This document shows positions 52,845 through 62,573 of a stretch of 64,000 bases of DNA, in pieces. The position numbers were made by a program, and so were the translations under genes. Numbering within the stretch: the stretch's first letter is position 1; each line of letters begins with the position of its first letter. The notes under the pieces were generated by a model. That model searched no databases and had not been told where the DNA came from. It saw only the letters and a list, made by a program, of their open reading frames with translations. The stretch is from positions 434,001 to 498,000 of the forward strand of contig JAEUTO010000011.1 in the NCBI GenBank assembly GCA_016787785.1. Reading direction: 5' to 3'. The DNA comes from Bacteroidia bacterium (GTDB lineage Bacteria > Bacteroidota > Bacteroidia > B-17B0 > Aurantibacillaceae).

Positions 52845-55625
52845 TTAAAGTTTTGCTTTGATCTCGATCATATCGTAGCCCTCAATAATGTCTCCTACTT
52901 TGATATCATCAAAATTTTCGATGTTCAAACCGCATTCGTAACCTGATGTAACTTCTTTCACATCATCTTTAAAGCGTTTCAAAGAACCCAGCGAACCTGT
53001 GTGAACAACAATGCCCTCGCGGATCACACGCACTTTAGTATTACGTGTAACTTTTCCATCCAACACATAACAACCTGCAATTGTACCAACACGCGTAATA
53101 TTAAACACATCGCGTATCTCGATATTACAGACGATCTTCTCTTCAAACTCAGGAGCCAACATGCCTTCCATTGCTGCTTTGATTTCGTTGATAGCATCGT
53201 AAATAATAGAATATAAACGAATATCAATCTCTTCAACTTCTGCTAATTTTCTTGCACTTGTACTTGGTCTTACCTGGAAACCAATGATGATGGCATTAGA
53301 CGCAGATGCTAATAGAACATCACTCTCGCTAATTGCACCAACTGATTTATGAATAATATTTACAGCAACTTTTTCTGTAGATAATTTTAATAATGAATCT
53401 GATAACGCTTCAATAGAACCATCCACATCACCTTTAACGATCACATTTAATTCTTTAAAATCACCTATTGCTAAACGACGGCCGATCTCATCTAATGTAA
53501 TATGTTTGTGCGTACGAATTCCTTGCTCACGTTGTAATTGTAAACGTTTGTTTGCTATCTCACGCGCTTCGCGTTCGTCACTCATTACGTTAAACTTATC
53601 ACCCGCTGTTGGCGCACCACTTAAGCCTAATACTTTAACAGGATGTGATGGTCCGGCAGTTTCTACTTTTTGGCCGCGCTCGTTAAACATAGCACGTACA
53701 CGTCCGCTAAACGAACCAGCCAACATTACATCACCAACTTTTAACGTTCCGTTTTGAACTAAAATTGTTGCAACATAACCGCGGCCTTCTTCCATACTGG
53801 CTTCAATTACCGAACCTATTGCATTTCTATTAGGATTTGCTTTTAGGTCCATCATATCTGCTTCAAGAATTACTTTTTCTAAAAGCAGATCAATGTTCTT
53901 ACCCATTTTAGCTGATACTTCCTGGCACTGGTATTTACCGCCCCATTCTTCTACTAAAATATTCATTACAGATAAAGCTTCGCGTATTTTATCAGGATTT
54001 GCTCCCGGCTTATCAATTTTATTTATGGCAAAGATCATCGAAACACCCGCAGCTTGCGCGTGATTAATGGCTTCTTTTGTTTGAGGCATGATACTGTCGT
54101 CTGCAGCAATTACAATAATGGCAATATCGGTTAATTTAGCCCCACGTGCACGCATAGCGGTAAACGCTTCGTGACCGGGAGTATCTAAGAACGTCATACT
54201 TTTGCCATTTGCCATCTTTACATTGTAGGCACCAATATGTTGTGTGATACCTCCGGCTTCACCGGCAACCACATTGGCTTTACGAATAAAGTCAAGTAAA
54301 GATGTTTTACCATGATCTACGTGACCCATTACAGTAACAACCGGCGCGCGTGAGATAAGATCTTCAGGAGCATCTTTTTCATCTTCCTTAATGGTCTCAA
54401 TATCTTCTGCACTTGCAAATTCTACTTTGTAGCCAAATTCTTCGGCAACAATAGAGATCGTTTCCGCATCCAAACGTTGGTTAATAGAAACGAATAAACC
54501 TAAAGACATACAGGTGGAAATAATTTGCGTTACCTGCACACTCATCATTTGCGCTAACTGATTTGCACTTACGAATTCGGCTACTTTTAATATTTTTCTG
54601 TCTGCCTCATCAATAACAGCTTTTTCAGCCATTTTCTCACGAATATCGTCACGTTTTTCACGACGGTATTTAGATGTTTTTGATTTGGTTCCTTTATTAC
54701 TTAAACGCGCTAAGGTTTCTTTAATTTGTGCCTGGATCTCCTCTTCAGTTAATTCATGACGAGGTTTGCCGGGCGTACTTACAGGTTTTTTAGCACGAGG
54801 ATCGCCATATTTTTCTTTTGCTTTTTCGCGAGCAATGGCAGATTGTTCTTTACCAACTTTTTTAATTTCTTCTTGAGAAAGACCACCTTTACGAATACGT
54901 TTACGCTTTTTCTTATCGGCGTTTGGATCGTTAATTACTTTTTTAGGGGTTTCTTTAACAACAGGTAATTCAATACTTCTTAAAATTTTAGGGCCTTCAA
55001 GTTTTTCATACTTTGTTTCTAAGAATTCTTCTTTTTGCTCTTCTTTAACAATTGGCTCTTCTGCAACACTTTCAACTTCAGGAGTAATTTCTGTTTCCTC
55101 TTTATCTTTTTTGCCTTTAGTATCCTTTTTCTCTGTGTCTTTCTTTGTTTTCTTATCTGGCTTTGTTTTAAGGTTCATCGAATCTAAATCGAGTTTACCT
55201 AATACCTTAGGGCCATCGGTTGTTTCTTTTTTAACAACCTCAACTTCTTTTGCTTTTGGAACTTCTTTTGTAGTTTCGGTTTTTTCGGAAGTAACCGTTT
55301 TAATTTTCGGAGTAAGGTCCTTTATCATGAACTCATCCGAATCCTCTTCTTCTTTTTGTCTTTTACCTTTAATGTCAGATAAAATAATGGTCTCACGCTT
55401 AACTTTAGAAATGTTTTGGGCAACGTTCTCGGCCTCTTCTCTGGCTGATTTATCGCTTGAAAATTCTTTCAGTAATAGATTGTATTCCCCATCACCAATT
55501 TTGGCGTTAGGATTACTCTCTACCTTGTGGCCCTTAGACGCAAGAAATTCAACTATCTTTCCTAAAGACAGGTTAAATTCTTTGGCCACCTTACTTAATC
55601 GAAGTGTTTTAGCTCCTTCTGACAT
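52845..55625 (-). CDS. infB: Translation initiation factor IF-2
   Basis: GTPase that places initiator tRNA on the ribosome, 926 residues. The N-terminal half (about 1-330) is a charged, Lys/Glu/Pro-rich linker following a winged-helix start ([19 protein letters not shown]). The G domain has [12 protein letters not shown] (about 430), [15 protein letters not shown] and [12 protein letters not shown]. Domains II-IV follow with [14 protein letters not shown]-like sequence ([16 protein letters not shown]) and the C-terminal [14 protein letters not shown]. The gene order rimP-nusA-infB is the standard bacterial one. Confidence 0.98.
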   Translation of the reverse strand: MSEGAKTLRLSKVAKEFNLSLGKIVEFLASKGHKVESNPNAKIGDGEYNLLLKEFSSDKSAREEAENVAQNISKVKRETIILSDIKGKRQKEEEDSDEFMIKDLTPKIKTVTSEKTETTKEVPKAKEVEVVKKETTDGPKVLGKLDLDSMNLKTKPDKKTKKDTEKKDTKGKKDKEETEITPEVESVAEEPIVKEEQKEEFLETKYEKLEGPKILRSIELPVVKETPKKVINDPNADKKKRKRIRKGGLSQEEIKKVGKEQSAIAREKAKEKYGDPRAKKPVSTPGKPRHELTEEEIQAQIKETLARLSNKGTKSKTSKYRREKRDDIREKMAEKAVIDEADRKILKVAEFVSANQLAQMMSVQVTQIISTCMSLGLFVSINQRLDAETISIVAEEFGYKVEFASAEDIETIKEDEKDAPEDLISRAPVVTVMGHVDHGKTSLLDFIRKANVVAGEAGGITQHIGAYNVKMANGKSMTFLDTPGHEAFTAMRARGAKLTDIAIIVIAADDSIMPQTKEAINHAQAAGVSMIFAINKIDKPGANPDKIREALSVMNILVEEWGGKYQCQEVSAKMGKNIDLLLEKVILEADMMDLKANPNRNAIGSVIEASMEEGRGYVATILVQNGTLKVGDVMLAGSFSGRVRAMFNERGQKVETAGPSHPVKVLGLSGAPTAGDKFNVMSDEREAREIANKRLQLQREQGIRTHKHITLDEIGRRLAIGDFKELNVIVKGDVDGSIEALSDSLLKLSTEKVAVNIIHKSVGAISESDVLLASASNAIIIGFQVRPSTSARKLAEVEEIDIRLYSIIYDAINEIKAAMEGMLAPEFEEKIVCNIEIRDVFNITRVGTIAGCYVLDGKVTRNTKVRVIREGIVVHTGSLGSLKRFKDDVKEVTSGYECGLNIENFDDIKVGDIIEGYDMIEIKAKL

Positions 55626-55686
55626 ATTTTATTTTATCCTTTTTTATTTAATTTTTATTTGTGAAGATCAAAAGCAAAATGCTTTT

Positions 55687-56946
55687 TTAATCTTCAAACT
55701 CAGAAGCCAATACATCGCGCACGCTTTGAATTGTTTCTTCTGCAATTCCGGTACGACGCACTAATTCCTCTGTACTTAATTCTAACACAGCTTTGGCAGT
55801 ATCGCAACCAATTGTTTTTAACTGCTCAATAATATCTGCTTCAATTTCATCTGAAAATTCTTCTAAGTCAACATCTTCTGTTTCAACGTCAATATCAGTA
55901 TCACGGAAAACATCAATTTCGTAACCGGTTAATTTGCCAGCTAATTTAATATTGAAACCACCTTTACCAATAGCTAAGCTAATTTGATCAGGTTTTAAAA
56001 ACACTTCAGCACGTTTAGTTTCTTCATCAATTTTGATTGAAGTAATTTTTGCAGGACTTAAAGTACGTTGAATTAATAATTGAGCATTATTTGTAAAGTT
56101 AATTACGTCAATATTCTCATTTTTTAATTCGCGAACGATACCATGGATACGGGAACCTTTCATACCAACACAAGCACCAACCGGGTCAATACGATCATCA
56201 TAAGACTCAACAGCAACTTTTGCTCTTTCGCCAGGCTCACGAACGATCTTTTTAATAGTAATTAAACCATCAAAAATTTCAGGTACTTCATTCTCAAATA
56301 AACGCTCTAAGAAAACCGGCGATGTTCTTGAAACAACAATTGAAGGTGTTCCGTTCTTAAGATCAACTTTAGAAACTACTGCTTTAACAGTATCTCCTTT
56401 TTTGAAGAAATCAGAAGGGATTTGTTCTGTTTTTGGCAATAAAAGCTCATTGCCTTCATCATCCATTAACATAATTTCTTTTTTCCAAACCTGATAAACT
56501 TCGGCAGTAATAATATCACCAACTTTTTCTTTGTATTTATTATAAATCTCGCTTTTCTCAAGTTCAAGAATTTTTTGAACTAAGTTCTGGCGCACGGATA
56601 ATACGGCGCGACGGCCAAAGTCCTCTAATTTTACTTTTTCTGAAAGATCTTCACCAATTTCAAAATCCGGTTCAATTTTTTGAGCGGCCGAAAAACTGAT
56701 GTGTTTGTTCTCATCGTAATCAAAAGAATCTTCTGCAAATTCGTCATCAACGATCTTGCGGTTCTTGTATATCTCTACGTCGCCTTTATCAGGGTTAACG
56801 ATGATGTCAAAATTTTTATCGCTTCCGTATTTCTTGATCAACATGCTTCTAAAAACATCTTCAATAATGCTCATTAACGTAGCACGATCAATGTTCTTAT
56901 TGTCTTTAAATTCTGAAAACGATTCAATTAGGTTAACAGCTTCCAT
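55687..56946 (-). CDS. nusA: Transcription termination/antitermination factor NusA
   Basis: RNA polymerase-associated factor, 419 residues. The N-terminal domain (1-125) starts ESFSEFKDNKNIDRATLMSIIEDVFRS in two halves, followed by an S1 domain (about 133-200, VGDIITAEVYQVWKKEIMLM) and two KH domains (about 235-350; VGACVGMKGSRIHGIVREL, SLAIGKGGFNIKLAGKLTG). A short C-terminal helical region (DTAKAVLELSTEELVRRTG) remains of the acidic repeats. It sits between rimP and infB with small gaps. Confidence 0.97.
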   Translation of the reverse strand: MEAVNLIESFSEFKDNKNIDRATLMSIIEDVFRSMLIKKYGSDKNFDIIVNPDKGDVEIYKNRKIVDDEFAEDSFDYDENKHISFSAAQKIEPDFEIGEDLSEKVKLEDFGRRAVLSVRQNLVQKILELEKSEIYNKYKEKVGDIITAEVYQVWKKEIMLMDDEGNELLLPKTEQIPSDFFKKGDTVKAVVSKVDLKNGTPSIVVSRTSPVFLERLFENEVPEIFDGLITIKKIVREPGERAKVAVESYDDRIDPVGACVGMKGSRIHGIVRELKNENIDVINFTNNAQLLIQRTLSPAKITSIKIDEETKRAEVFLKPDQISLAIGKGGFNIKLAGKLTGYEIDVFRDTDIDVETEDVDLEEFSDEIEADIIEQLKTIGCDTAKAVLELSTEELVRRTGIAEETIQSVRDVLASEFED

Positions 56947-56958
56947 GGCTTTTCTTTT

Positions 56959-57423
56959 TTAAAATTTGAGTTTAACTTTTGATTCTTTGATTTGATTATA
57001 TTTTATTATTTGTTTTTTTACTACTGTAATTTTTCCTTTTCCTATTGGCTTATTCTCTCTAACACTATTCTCTAACACTATTTCGTCGCCATTAAATTCA
57101 ACCAGGCTACCTTCAGTTTTTGTTCCATCTTCCAGTTTTATCTCAAATTCGCGCCCAATATGTTTTTTGTACTGTCGCGGCATTATCAATGGCGTTGTAG
57201 CACCGTGCGAGCTAACATCTAAGGCAAAATCAAGCCCTTTTTCGTCTAAACTCTTTTCAATGTGCCTGCTTAAACCAACACAATCTTTAATTGTAACCCC
57301 ATCATCACCATCTAAAAAAACATTTATCTGGTTATCTGATCCAATTTTTACTCCTGTGGCAAAAATAGGTCCGTTGCCCAAATGCTCTGCTATCAGTGCT
57401 AAAATATGTTCTTTTGTTATCAA
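56959..57423 (-). CDS. rimP: Ribosome maturation factor RimP
   Basis: Helps assemble the 30S subunit; 154 residues from the TTG at 57423, a normal RimP length. The frame is open back to an ATG at 57498, but that ATG lies upstream of a good -7 box and the extra 25 codons cover a GC-rich hairpin, so I prefer the TTG. Family segments are KDCVGLSRHIEKSLDEKGLD, FALDVSSHGATTPLIMPRQY and the KKHIGREFEIKLEDG-type SH3 domain. It is the first gene of the rimP-nusA-infB operon, 12 bases before nusA. Confidence 0.9.
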   Translation of the reverse strand: MITKEHILALIAEHLGNGPIFATGVKIGSDNQINVFLDGDDGVTIKDCVGLSRHIEKSLDEKGLDFALDVSSHGATTPLIMPRQYKKHIGREFEIKLEDGTKTEGSLVEFNGDEIVLENSVRENKPIGKGKITVVKKQIIKYNQIKESKVKLKF

Positions 57424-57438
57424 TTTTTTAACAATAAA

Positions 57439-57460
57439 AGAGGGGACTGCTGTCCCCTCT
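57439..57460 (-). promoter_or_regulatory. Leader hairpin/attenuator of rimP operon
   Basis: AGAGGGGAC and GTCCCCTCT form a perfect 9-bp stem with a four-base loop, 15 bases before the TTG start. On the minus strand it is followed by TTTTATTGTT, so it resembles an attenuator. Confidence 0.6.
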
Positions 57461-57485
57461 ATTTCCTTAGTTATTTTTTCGGATA

Positions 57486-57493
57486 CAAATATA
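57486..57493 (-). promoter_or_regulatory. Candidate -7 element for rimP operon
   Basis: TATATTTG matches TAnnTTTG. It lies inside the longest rimP reading frame, which argues against an ATG 57498 start. A TTG 24 bases upstream is a poorly spaced -33. Confidence 0.5.
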
Positions 57494-57607
57494 AGCATAA
57501 ATTATTTAATAAAAAAACAAAAAAACCGTTAAATAGGCATAGGTTTTGCCAACCAATAGATAGCGCAAAGCGTTTATATAAGTAGAAAACAATTAAAACA
57601 GATCTAT

Positions 57608-57922
57608 ATGAAAACAACTAAATTTAAAGCATTTTTGATCCTGGTGGGATCAGTGCTTATGAACATCCAAAGCATGAATGCCGGTACTATTGACGAAGTG
57701 AAGAAATTTGCCGGCGACCAAGTATCAAACTTTAATATGCAGGGTTTACTGGTAATTGGGGGGATAGTAGGCGCAGGCTTGCTCATTTACATCATTTCAA
57801 ACCATCTTATTAAAGATAAAGGTGAGGAAACTGTTGGTCATTTGGGGCAAAACGGCAACATTAGCCGCCACAGTCATCACAGACACCACCATACGCGCCA
57901 TATCGTGAAAAAAACTTCTTAA
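57608..57922 (+). CDS. Small exported membrane protein with His-rich tail
   Basis: A 104-residue protein, not recognised. It has a signal peptide (ending MNAG), one transmembrane helix (about 46-64, LLVIGGIVGAGLLIYIISN) and a charged tail with a His/Arg cluster (SHHRHHHTRH at about 88-97). The tail could bind metal ions or act as a pH switch; this is inference. It is divergent from rimP and followed by a structured noncoding stretch before acpP. Confidence 0.75.
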   Translation: MKTTKFKAFLILVGSVLMNIQSMNAGTIDEVKKFAGDQVSNFNMQGLLVIGGIVGAGLLIYIISNHLIKDKGEETVGHLGQNGNISRHSHHRHHHTRHIVKKTS

Positions 57923-57930
57923 GAAATCGG

Positions 57931-58008
57931 AGGCTGTTTATTGCTAGTTTTCAGTAAGTTAACGTATTTTTAACGTTAGTAGCTGATAATTTATCAAAAA
58001 AACAGCCT
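57931..58008 (+). other. Nested inverted repeats between the His-rich gene and acpP
   Basis: AGGCTGTTT (57931-57939) pairs with AAACAGCCT (58000-58008), then TATTTTT follows. Inside, TAACGT (57960-57965) pairs with ACGTTA (57973-57978). The fold could be a long-loop terminator or a small RNA. Confidence 0.4.
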
Positions 58009-58026
58009 TATTTTTAAGTTTAAATT

Positions 58027-58055
58027 TTGTTTTAGCTGCGATATAATTATTTTTG
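58027..58055 (+). promoter_or_regulatory. Promoter of acpP operon
   Basis: TTG, an 18-base spacer and TATTTTTG fit the Bacteroidota consensus. The -7 box ends 24 bases before the acpP ATG. Confidence 0.65.
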
Positions 58056-58079
58056 TGCAAAATTTAAAAAGAAATTATA

Positions 58080-58319
58080 ATGTCAGACATTGCAAACAAA
58101 GTAAAATCGATCATCGTTGACAAATTAGGAGTTGACGAAAAAGAAGTAACACCAACAGCAAGCTTTACTAATGATTTAGGAGCTGACTCGTTAGATACAG
58201 TTGAATTGATTATGGAATTTGAAAAAGAATTTAACATCGCAATTCCTGATGAACAAGCTGAAAAGATCGGTACAGTTGGTGATGCAATTGCTTACATTGA
58301 AGCAAACGCAAAAAACTAA
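58080..58319 (+). CDS. acpP: Acyl carrier protein
   Basis: Carrier for growing fatty acids, 79 residues, acidic. The phosphopantetheine Ser is Ser37 in [11 protein letters not shown]. The rest ([20 protein letters not shown]) is canonical. fabF follows after nine bases and rnc after that, the usual order. Its promoter is one of the clearest in the window, consistent with high expression. Confidence 0.98.
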   Translation: MSDIANKVKSIIVDKLGVDEKEVTPTASFTNDLGADSLDTVELIMEFEKEFNIAIPDEQAEKIGTVGDAIAYIEANAKN

Positions 58320-58328
58320 TTTTATTTT

Positions 58329-59582
58329 ATGCAATTAAAACGTGTAGTTGTTACCGGCCTTGGGGCCATAACGCCGCTTGGCAATAATGTAAATGATTAT
58401 TGGAATAACCTGATAAACGGGGTTAGTGGAGCAGCGCCTATTACACGTTTTGATGCATCAAAATTTAAAACACGCTTTGCCTGCGAAGTAAAAGGCTTTA
58501 ACCCTGAAGATTATTTTGACAAAAAGGAAGCACGCAAACTTGATGCTTATTCGTGGTACGGTATTGCCGCCAGCGAACAAGCCTTTAAAGACAGTGGGCT
58601 TGATGCCGAAGGCATTGATAAGAACGAGATCGGTGTTATCTGGGGTAGCGGTATTGGTGGGTTAGATACTTTTCAAACAGAAACTTTTGCTTTTGCAAAA
58701 GGCGATGGCACACCGCGTTTCAATCCTTTTTTTATTCCTAAAATGATCGCCGATATTTGCAGCGGTCACATTTCTATTCGTTTTGGTTTACGTGGCCCTA
58801 ACTTTACAACGGTTTCGGCTTGTGCGTCATCTACAAACGCATTAATTGATGCTTTTAATTATATCCGTTTAGGAAAAGCTAACGCTATTATTAGTGGTGG
58901 AAGTGAAGCAGCAATTAACGAAAGTGGAATTGGGGGCTTTAACGCTTGTCAGGCTATGAGCCAACGCAATGATGATCCCGCAGGAGCATCCCGCCCTTAT
59001 GACAAAGAAAGAGATGGATTTGTTTTAGGCGAAGGCGGTGGCGCAATTGTATTAGAAGAATTGGAACACGCTTTAAAACGTGGCGCAAAAATTTATGCTG
59101 AAATTATTGGCGGCGGTATGAGCGCAGATGCTCACCACATTACAGCACCACACCCGGAAGGGTTAGGAGCAACTTTAGTAATGGCCCGCGCTTTAAAAGA
59201 CGCAGAAATTAATGCAACCGAAATAGATTACATTAATACACACGGTACAAGCACACCGCTTGGCGATACTGCCGAATTAAAAGCGATTGTGAATATTTTT
59301 GGCGAACACGCGTATAAAATAAACATAAGCTCAACAAAGAGTATGACCGGCCACTTATTAGGTGCAGCAGGTGCTATAGAAGGCATTGCTACTATCTTGG
59401 CGGTTAAGAACGATATTATTCCTCCAACAATAAATCACACAACTACCGATCCGGAAGTTGACCCTAAACTAAACCTTACATTTAATAAATCGCAAAAACG
59501 CGTGGTTAATGCGGCAATTAGCAATACGTTTGGTTTTGGTGGACACAACGCAGCTGTTGTGATCAAAAAATTTAAAGCGTAA
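58329..59582 (+). CDS. fabF: 3-oxoacyl-ACP synthase II
   Basis: Condensing enzyme of fatty acid elongation, 417 residues. The Cys-His-His triad is visible: Cys165 in VSACASSTNALI, His305 in NTHGTSTPLGD and His342 in SMTGHLLGAAG. Other blocks are RVVVTGLGAITPLGN at the N terminus, GPNFTTVSAC and NTFGFGGHNAAVV at the C terminus. It lies between acpP and rnc and is probably co-transcribed with both. Confidence 0.98.
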   Translation: MQLKRVVVTGLGAITPLGNNVNDYWNNLINGVSGAAPITRFDASKFKTRFACEVKGFNPEDYFDKKEARKLDAYSWYGIAASEQAFKDSGLDAEGIDKNEIGVIWGSGIGGLDTFQTETFAFAKGDGTPRFNPFFIPKMIADICSGHISIRFGLRGPNFTTVSACASSTNALIDAFNYIRLGKANAIISGGSEAAINESGIGGFNACQAMSQRNDDPAGASRPYDKERDGFVLGEGGGAIVLEELEHALKRGAKIYAEIIGGGMSADAHHITAPHPEGLGATLVMARALKDAEINATEIDYINTHGTSTPLGDTAELKAIVNIFGEHAYKINISSTKSMTGHLLGAAGAIEGIATILAVKNDIIPPTINHTTTDPEVDPKLNLTFNKSQKRVVNAAISNTFGFGGHNAAVVIKKFKA

Positions 59583-59587
59583 AAATC

Positions 59588-60328
59588 TTGGCAATTAAAA
59601 AATTATTATCGCAATTTAATTTTAAAAAAACTAAAAGCGATAAAGATTTTGAAGCATGGATAAAAACCACTACCGGTTACAGTCCCAAAAATTTAGTACT
59701 ATACCAACAAGCTTTCTTACACAGCAGCGCTGCCGCTAAAAAACACAACACGCCTATTAGCAACGAACGCCTCGAGTTTTTGGGTGATGCCGTGCTTGGT
59801 GCTATTATAGCCGAATATCTATTCAGGATATATCCCTACAAAGACGAAGGTTTTTTAACCCAGTTAAGAAGTAAAATTGTAAATGGCCAGAATTTAAAAG
59901 AGCTGTCTTTAAAATTTGGATTTAATAACCAATTAAAGGCCAATTTAACCAAAGACGAAAAACTAAAATCAAGCGCTTTTGGCGATGCCTTTGAAGCCTT
60001 TATTGGCGCAGTTTACCTTGATCTTGGATACGACAAGACAAAAAAATTCGTTACCTCTAAGATCATAAAATTTCATGTGGATATTACCGAGTTGGTAAAT
60101 ACCGACACTGATTTTAAGAGCCAACTGCAGATCTACTGTCAAAAAAATAAACTTAACCTAGAGTACAAACTTATAAGCGAAGAAAAACAAGGCGCTAATA
60201 AAATTTACACCATTCAGGTTTTTATAAATGAAAAACCGTACATAAAATTTGAAAACTTTAGCAAACGCGTTGCCGAACAAAAGGCCGCGCAACTTACCTT
60301 AGAGGAACTACAAAAAGAAATTGGCTAA
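59588..60328 (+). CDS. rnc: Ribonuclease III
   Basis: Double-strand-specific endoribonuclease that matures rRNA, 246 residues. The catalytic signature is NERLEFLGDAVLGAIIAEYL, with LKSSAFGDAFEAFIGAVYLD supplying the second acidic pair. The C-terminal dsRNA-binding domain covers about 165-246 (DFKSQLQIYCQKNKLNLEY to EQKAAQLTLEEL). The start is a TTG six bases after the fabF stop; no ATG fits. It overlaps the next gene by eight bases. Confidence 0.96.
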   Translation: MAIKKLLSQFNFKKTKSDKDFEAWIKTTTGYSPKNLVLYQQAFLHSSAAAKKHNTPISNERLEFLGDAVLGAIIAEYLFRIYPYKDEGFLTQLRSKIVNGQNLKELSLKFGFNNQLKANLTKDEKLKSSAFGDAFEAFIGAVYLDLGYDKTKKFVTSKIIKFHVDITELVNTDTDFKSQLQIYCQKNKLNLEYKLISEEKQGANKIYTIQVFINEKPYIKFENFSKRVAEQKAAQLTLEELQKEIG

Positions 60329-60806
60329 ACATGTTTTAAATACAAGCGAAGATGATTTTGATTTTGTACTCATTGGGCTTGTTTGTCTCGAAAATCAATA
60401 TCATTTAATAAACGCAGTAAATGATGCGTTAAAAATAAACCTTTGTCTTGCCGATTTTTTGCCCTTTAATTTAAAGGATGGAAAACTTTTTAAATTTTCG
60501 CTTTATAGTTTTGTTGACGAAGAGTTAGGCATTGAATATCACCTTATCCCAAATACAAGTAATTTTGAAGAACCCGACTTGAATGGAAATAAAACAGAAG
60601 ACCTCTTTGCAAGTGTTGACGTGGATGAAAGTGTGAAACTCATAAAAGAATTACCTAAAACCGATTATTTTATCTTGCTAAAGGGCGAAGACCTGCATAA
60701 TTATCAGTTCAAGATCATCGATAGATTAAAGACCATTCCCGAGATGATACAGGTGCAGTCTATTGAAGCAAAAGAGCTGGGCAGTAAGCGTAATCTCATC
60801 TTTTAG
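60321..60806 (+). CDS. IPExxxVDY family protein
   Basis: A 161-residue cytoplasmic protein of the Bacteroidota IPExxxVDY family, named for its C-terminal motif. Here the motif reads IPEMIQVQSIE, so the final Asp-Tyr is changed. Typical features are the acidic N terminus, VCLENQYHLINAVNDAL and KTDYFILLKGE. The start is a TTG overlapping the rnc stop by eight bases. Neighbourhood to rnc is common in this phylum. The function is unknown. Confidence 0.85.
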   Translation: MAKHVLNTSEDDFDFVLIGLVCLENQYHLINAVNDALKINLCLADFLPFNLKDGKLFKFSLYSFVDEELGIEYHLIPNTSNFEEPDLNGNKTEDLFASVDVDESVKLIKELPKTDYFILLKGEDLHNYQFKIIDRLKTIPEMIQVQSIEAKELGSKRNLIF

Positions 60807-60857
60807 TTATAAAATGTAAAATTTACTGCTTTTCAAATTTCTCTCTATCTTTACGTG

Positions 60858-61508
60858 ATGGATGAATTAAAAGACCATATTAATAAATTGCGCGAGGATT
60901 TTACAAAAGGCACTTTAAACGAGGCAGATGTAAATAAAGATCCCGCACTTCAATTTGAATTGTGGTTGCAACAGGCTGTTGAATCAAAAATAAACGAAGT
61001 ACAGGCGGTGCATTTAAGTTCCGTTTCTTTGGAGGGGAAACCTTCATCACGTATTGTTTATTTAAGAGAATTTCAAAACAATAATTACTCATTCTACACA
61101 AATTATAATTCTAAAAAAGCACAACAACTTTTTAAGAACCCTAATGCCGCATTTACTTTTTTTTGGCCCGATCTTGAAAGACAGGTGCGCATGGAAGGTG
61201 TTGTTGTAAAAGCAAGCGCTGCGCAAAGCGATTCTTATTTTAACCAGCGCCCTTTCGAATCTAAAATTGGCGCCTGGGCAAGCGAGCAAAGCCACGTTTT
61301 AAATTCGCGCGAAGAGCTGGAAAAAAAAGTAGCGGAATTAAAAAAACAGTATACTCCCGAAACAATTAAAAGGCCGGAGTTTTGGGGCGGCTTAATATTA
61401 AAAGTAAATTATTATGAATTCTGGCAAGGGCGTAAGAGTCGTTTGCACGATAGAATTTGTTACGAACTAAAAAACGGTAGCTGGAAAATTAATCGCCTGG
61501 CACCATAA
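60858..61508 (+). CDS. pdxH: Pyridoxamine 5'-phosphate oxidase
   Basis: FMN enzyme that makes pyridoxal phosphate, 216 residues. Family blocks are MDELKDHINKLREDFTKG at the N terminus, GKPSSRIVYLREFQNNNYSF, NPNAAFTFFWPDLERQVRMEG and RPFESKIGAWASEQS. The C-terminal EFWQGRKSRLHDRI is the substrate-binding motif. I use ATG 60858; a GTG one codon earlier is also in frame. Confidence 0.97.
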   Translation: MDELKDHINKLREDFTKGTLNEADVNKDPALQFELWLQQAVESKINEVQAVHLSSVSLEGKPSSRIVYLREFQNNNYSFYTNYNSKKAQQLFKNPNAAFTFFWPDLERQVRMEGVVVKASAAQSDSYFNQRPFESKIGAWASEQSHVLNSREELEKKVAELKKQYTPETIKRPEFWGGLILKVNYYEFWQGRKSRLHDRICYELKNGSWKINRLAP

Positions 61509-61514
61509 ACAATT

Positions 61515-62570
61515 ATGACGAAACAAGAAAAAATAAAAAATTTTGACGCCAACGGAATTGGCCAGCTTAACGATGGTATGTTTGGTTTGCCTTTTACTTT
61601 AGACGAGTGCGAAACAGTTCTAATTCCAGTGCCATGGGAAGTTACCGTAAGTTACGGTGGCGGCACGGCTAATGGCCCGCAAGCCATATTGGACGCCAGT
61701 TACCAAGTTGATCTTTATGACCCCATTGTAAAAGACGCCTGGCAAAATGGTATCGCCATGGATGAGATAAGCGTTGAGGTAAAAGAAAAAAGTTTGGCAC
61801 TTCGCGAGAAAGCAGAAAAATACATTAATGCTTTAGCAGAAGGAGCCGACGAAAATAATGAAGAACTTAAAAAAGTTTCGGCACAAATAAAACAAGAATG
61901 TTTGTGGTTAAACAAGTGGGTAAAAGAGCGCGTTTTACATTTTATAAATAAAAACAAATATGTTGGTTTAATTGGAGGCGATCACTCAACACCTCTTGGT
62001 ATGATGGAAGCACTGGCAACTAAATTCGATAATTTTTGCATTCTGCAAATTGATGCGCATGCCGATCTTAGAAATGCATACGAAGGCTTTGAGTTTTCGC
62101 ACGCGTCCATTATGTACAATGCGTTAAAAATTAAACAGTTAGAAAAATTAGTGCAGGTTGGTATTCGCGATTATTGCGAAGAAGAGTTAAATTTAATTAA
62201 TAACAGTAACGGCCGTATAAAAACTTTTTTTGACCGCGATATTAAGTATGCCCAATACAATGGGGATAGCTGGAACAGAATTTGCGACAGGATCATTAAA
62301 GAACTACCCCAAAATATTTATTTAAGTTTTGATATTGATGGCCTTGATCCAAAATTATGCCCGCACACCGGAACGCCTGTAGCAGGGGGATTTGAGACCG
62401 AGCAGATCTTATTTTTATTAGAAAAAGTGGTAAAGAGTGGCCGTAAAATAATTGCTTTTGATATTAATGAGGTTACACCGGGACCCGAAGGCGATGAATG
62501 GGATGCAAATGTAGCAGCGCGTTTATTATACAGGATCGCCAATATGGCTGCTATGAGTAGTGGCAAATAA
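61515..62570 (+). CDS. Agmatinase/arginase-family ureohydrolase
   Basis: Binuclear manganese hydrolase of 351 residues. Metal-binding motifs are GGDHSTPLG, QIDAHADLRNAYEG and SFDIDGLDPKLCPHTGTPV, all intact. PVPWEVTVSYGGGTANGPQA is the family's N-terminal block. A Lys/Glu-rich insertion of about 50 residues (about 85-140) makes it longer than most agmatinases and fits the Bacteroidota subgroup. Agmatine is the likely substrate, but formiminoglutamate or arginine cannot be excluded by eye. It starts six bases after pdxH. Confidence 0.9.
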   Translation: MTKQEKIKNFDANGIGQLNDGMFGLPFTLDECETVLIPVPWEVTVSYGGGTANGPQAILDASYQVDLYDPIVKDAWQNGIAMDEISVEVKEKSLALREKAEKYINALAEGADENNEELKKVSAQIKQECLWLNKWVKERVLHFINKNKYVGLIGGDHSTPLGMMEALATKFDNFCILQIDAHADLRNAYEGFEFSHASIMYNALKIKQLEKLVQVGIRDYCEEELNLINNSNGRIKTFFDRDIKYAQYNGDSWNRICDRIIKELPQNIYLSFDIDGLDPKLCPHTGTPVAGGFETEQILFLLEKVVKSGRKIIAFDINEVTPGPEGDEWDANVAARLLYRIANMAAMSSGK

Positions 62571-62573
62571 AAA

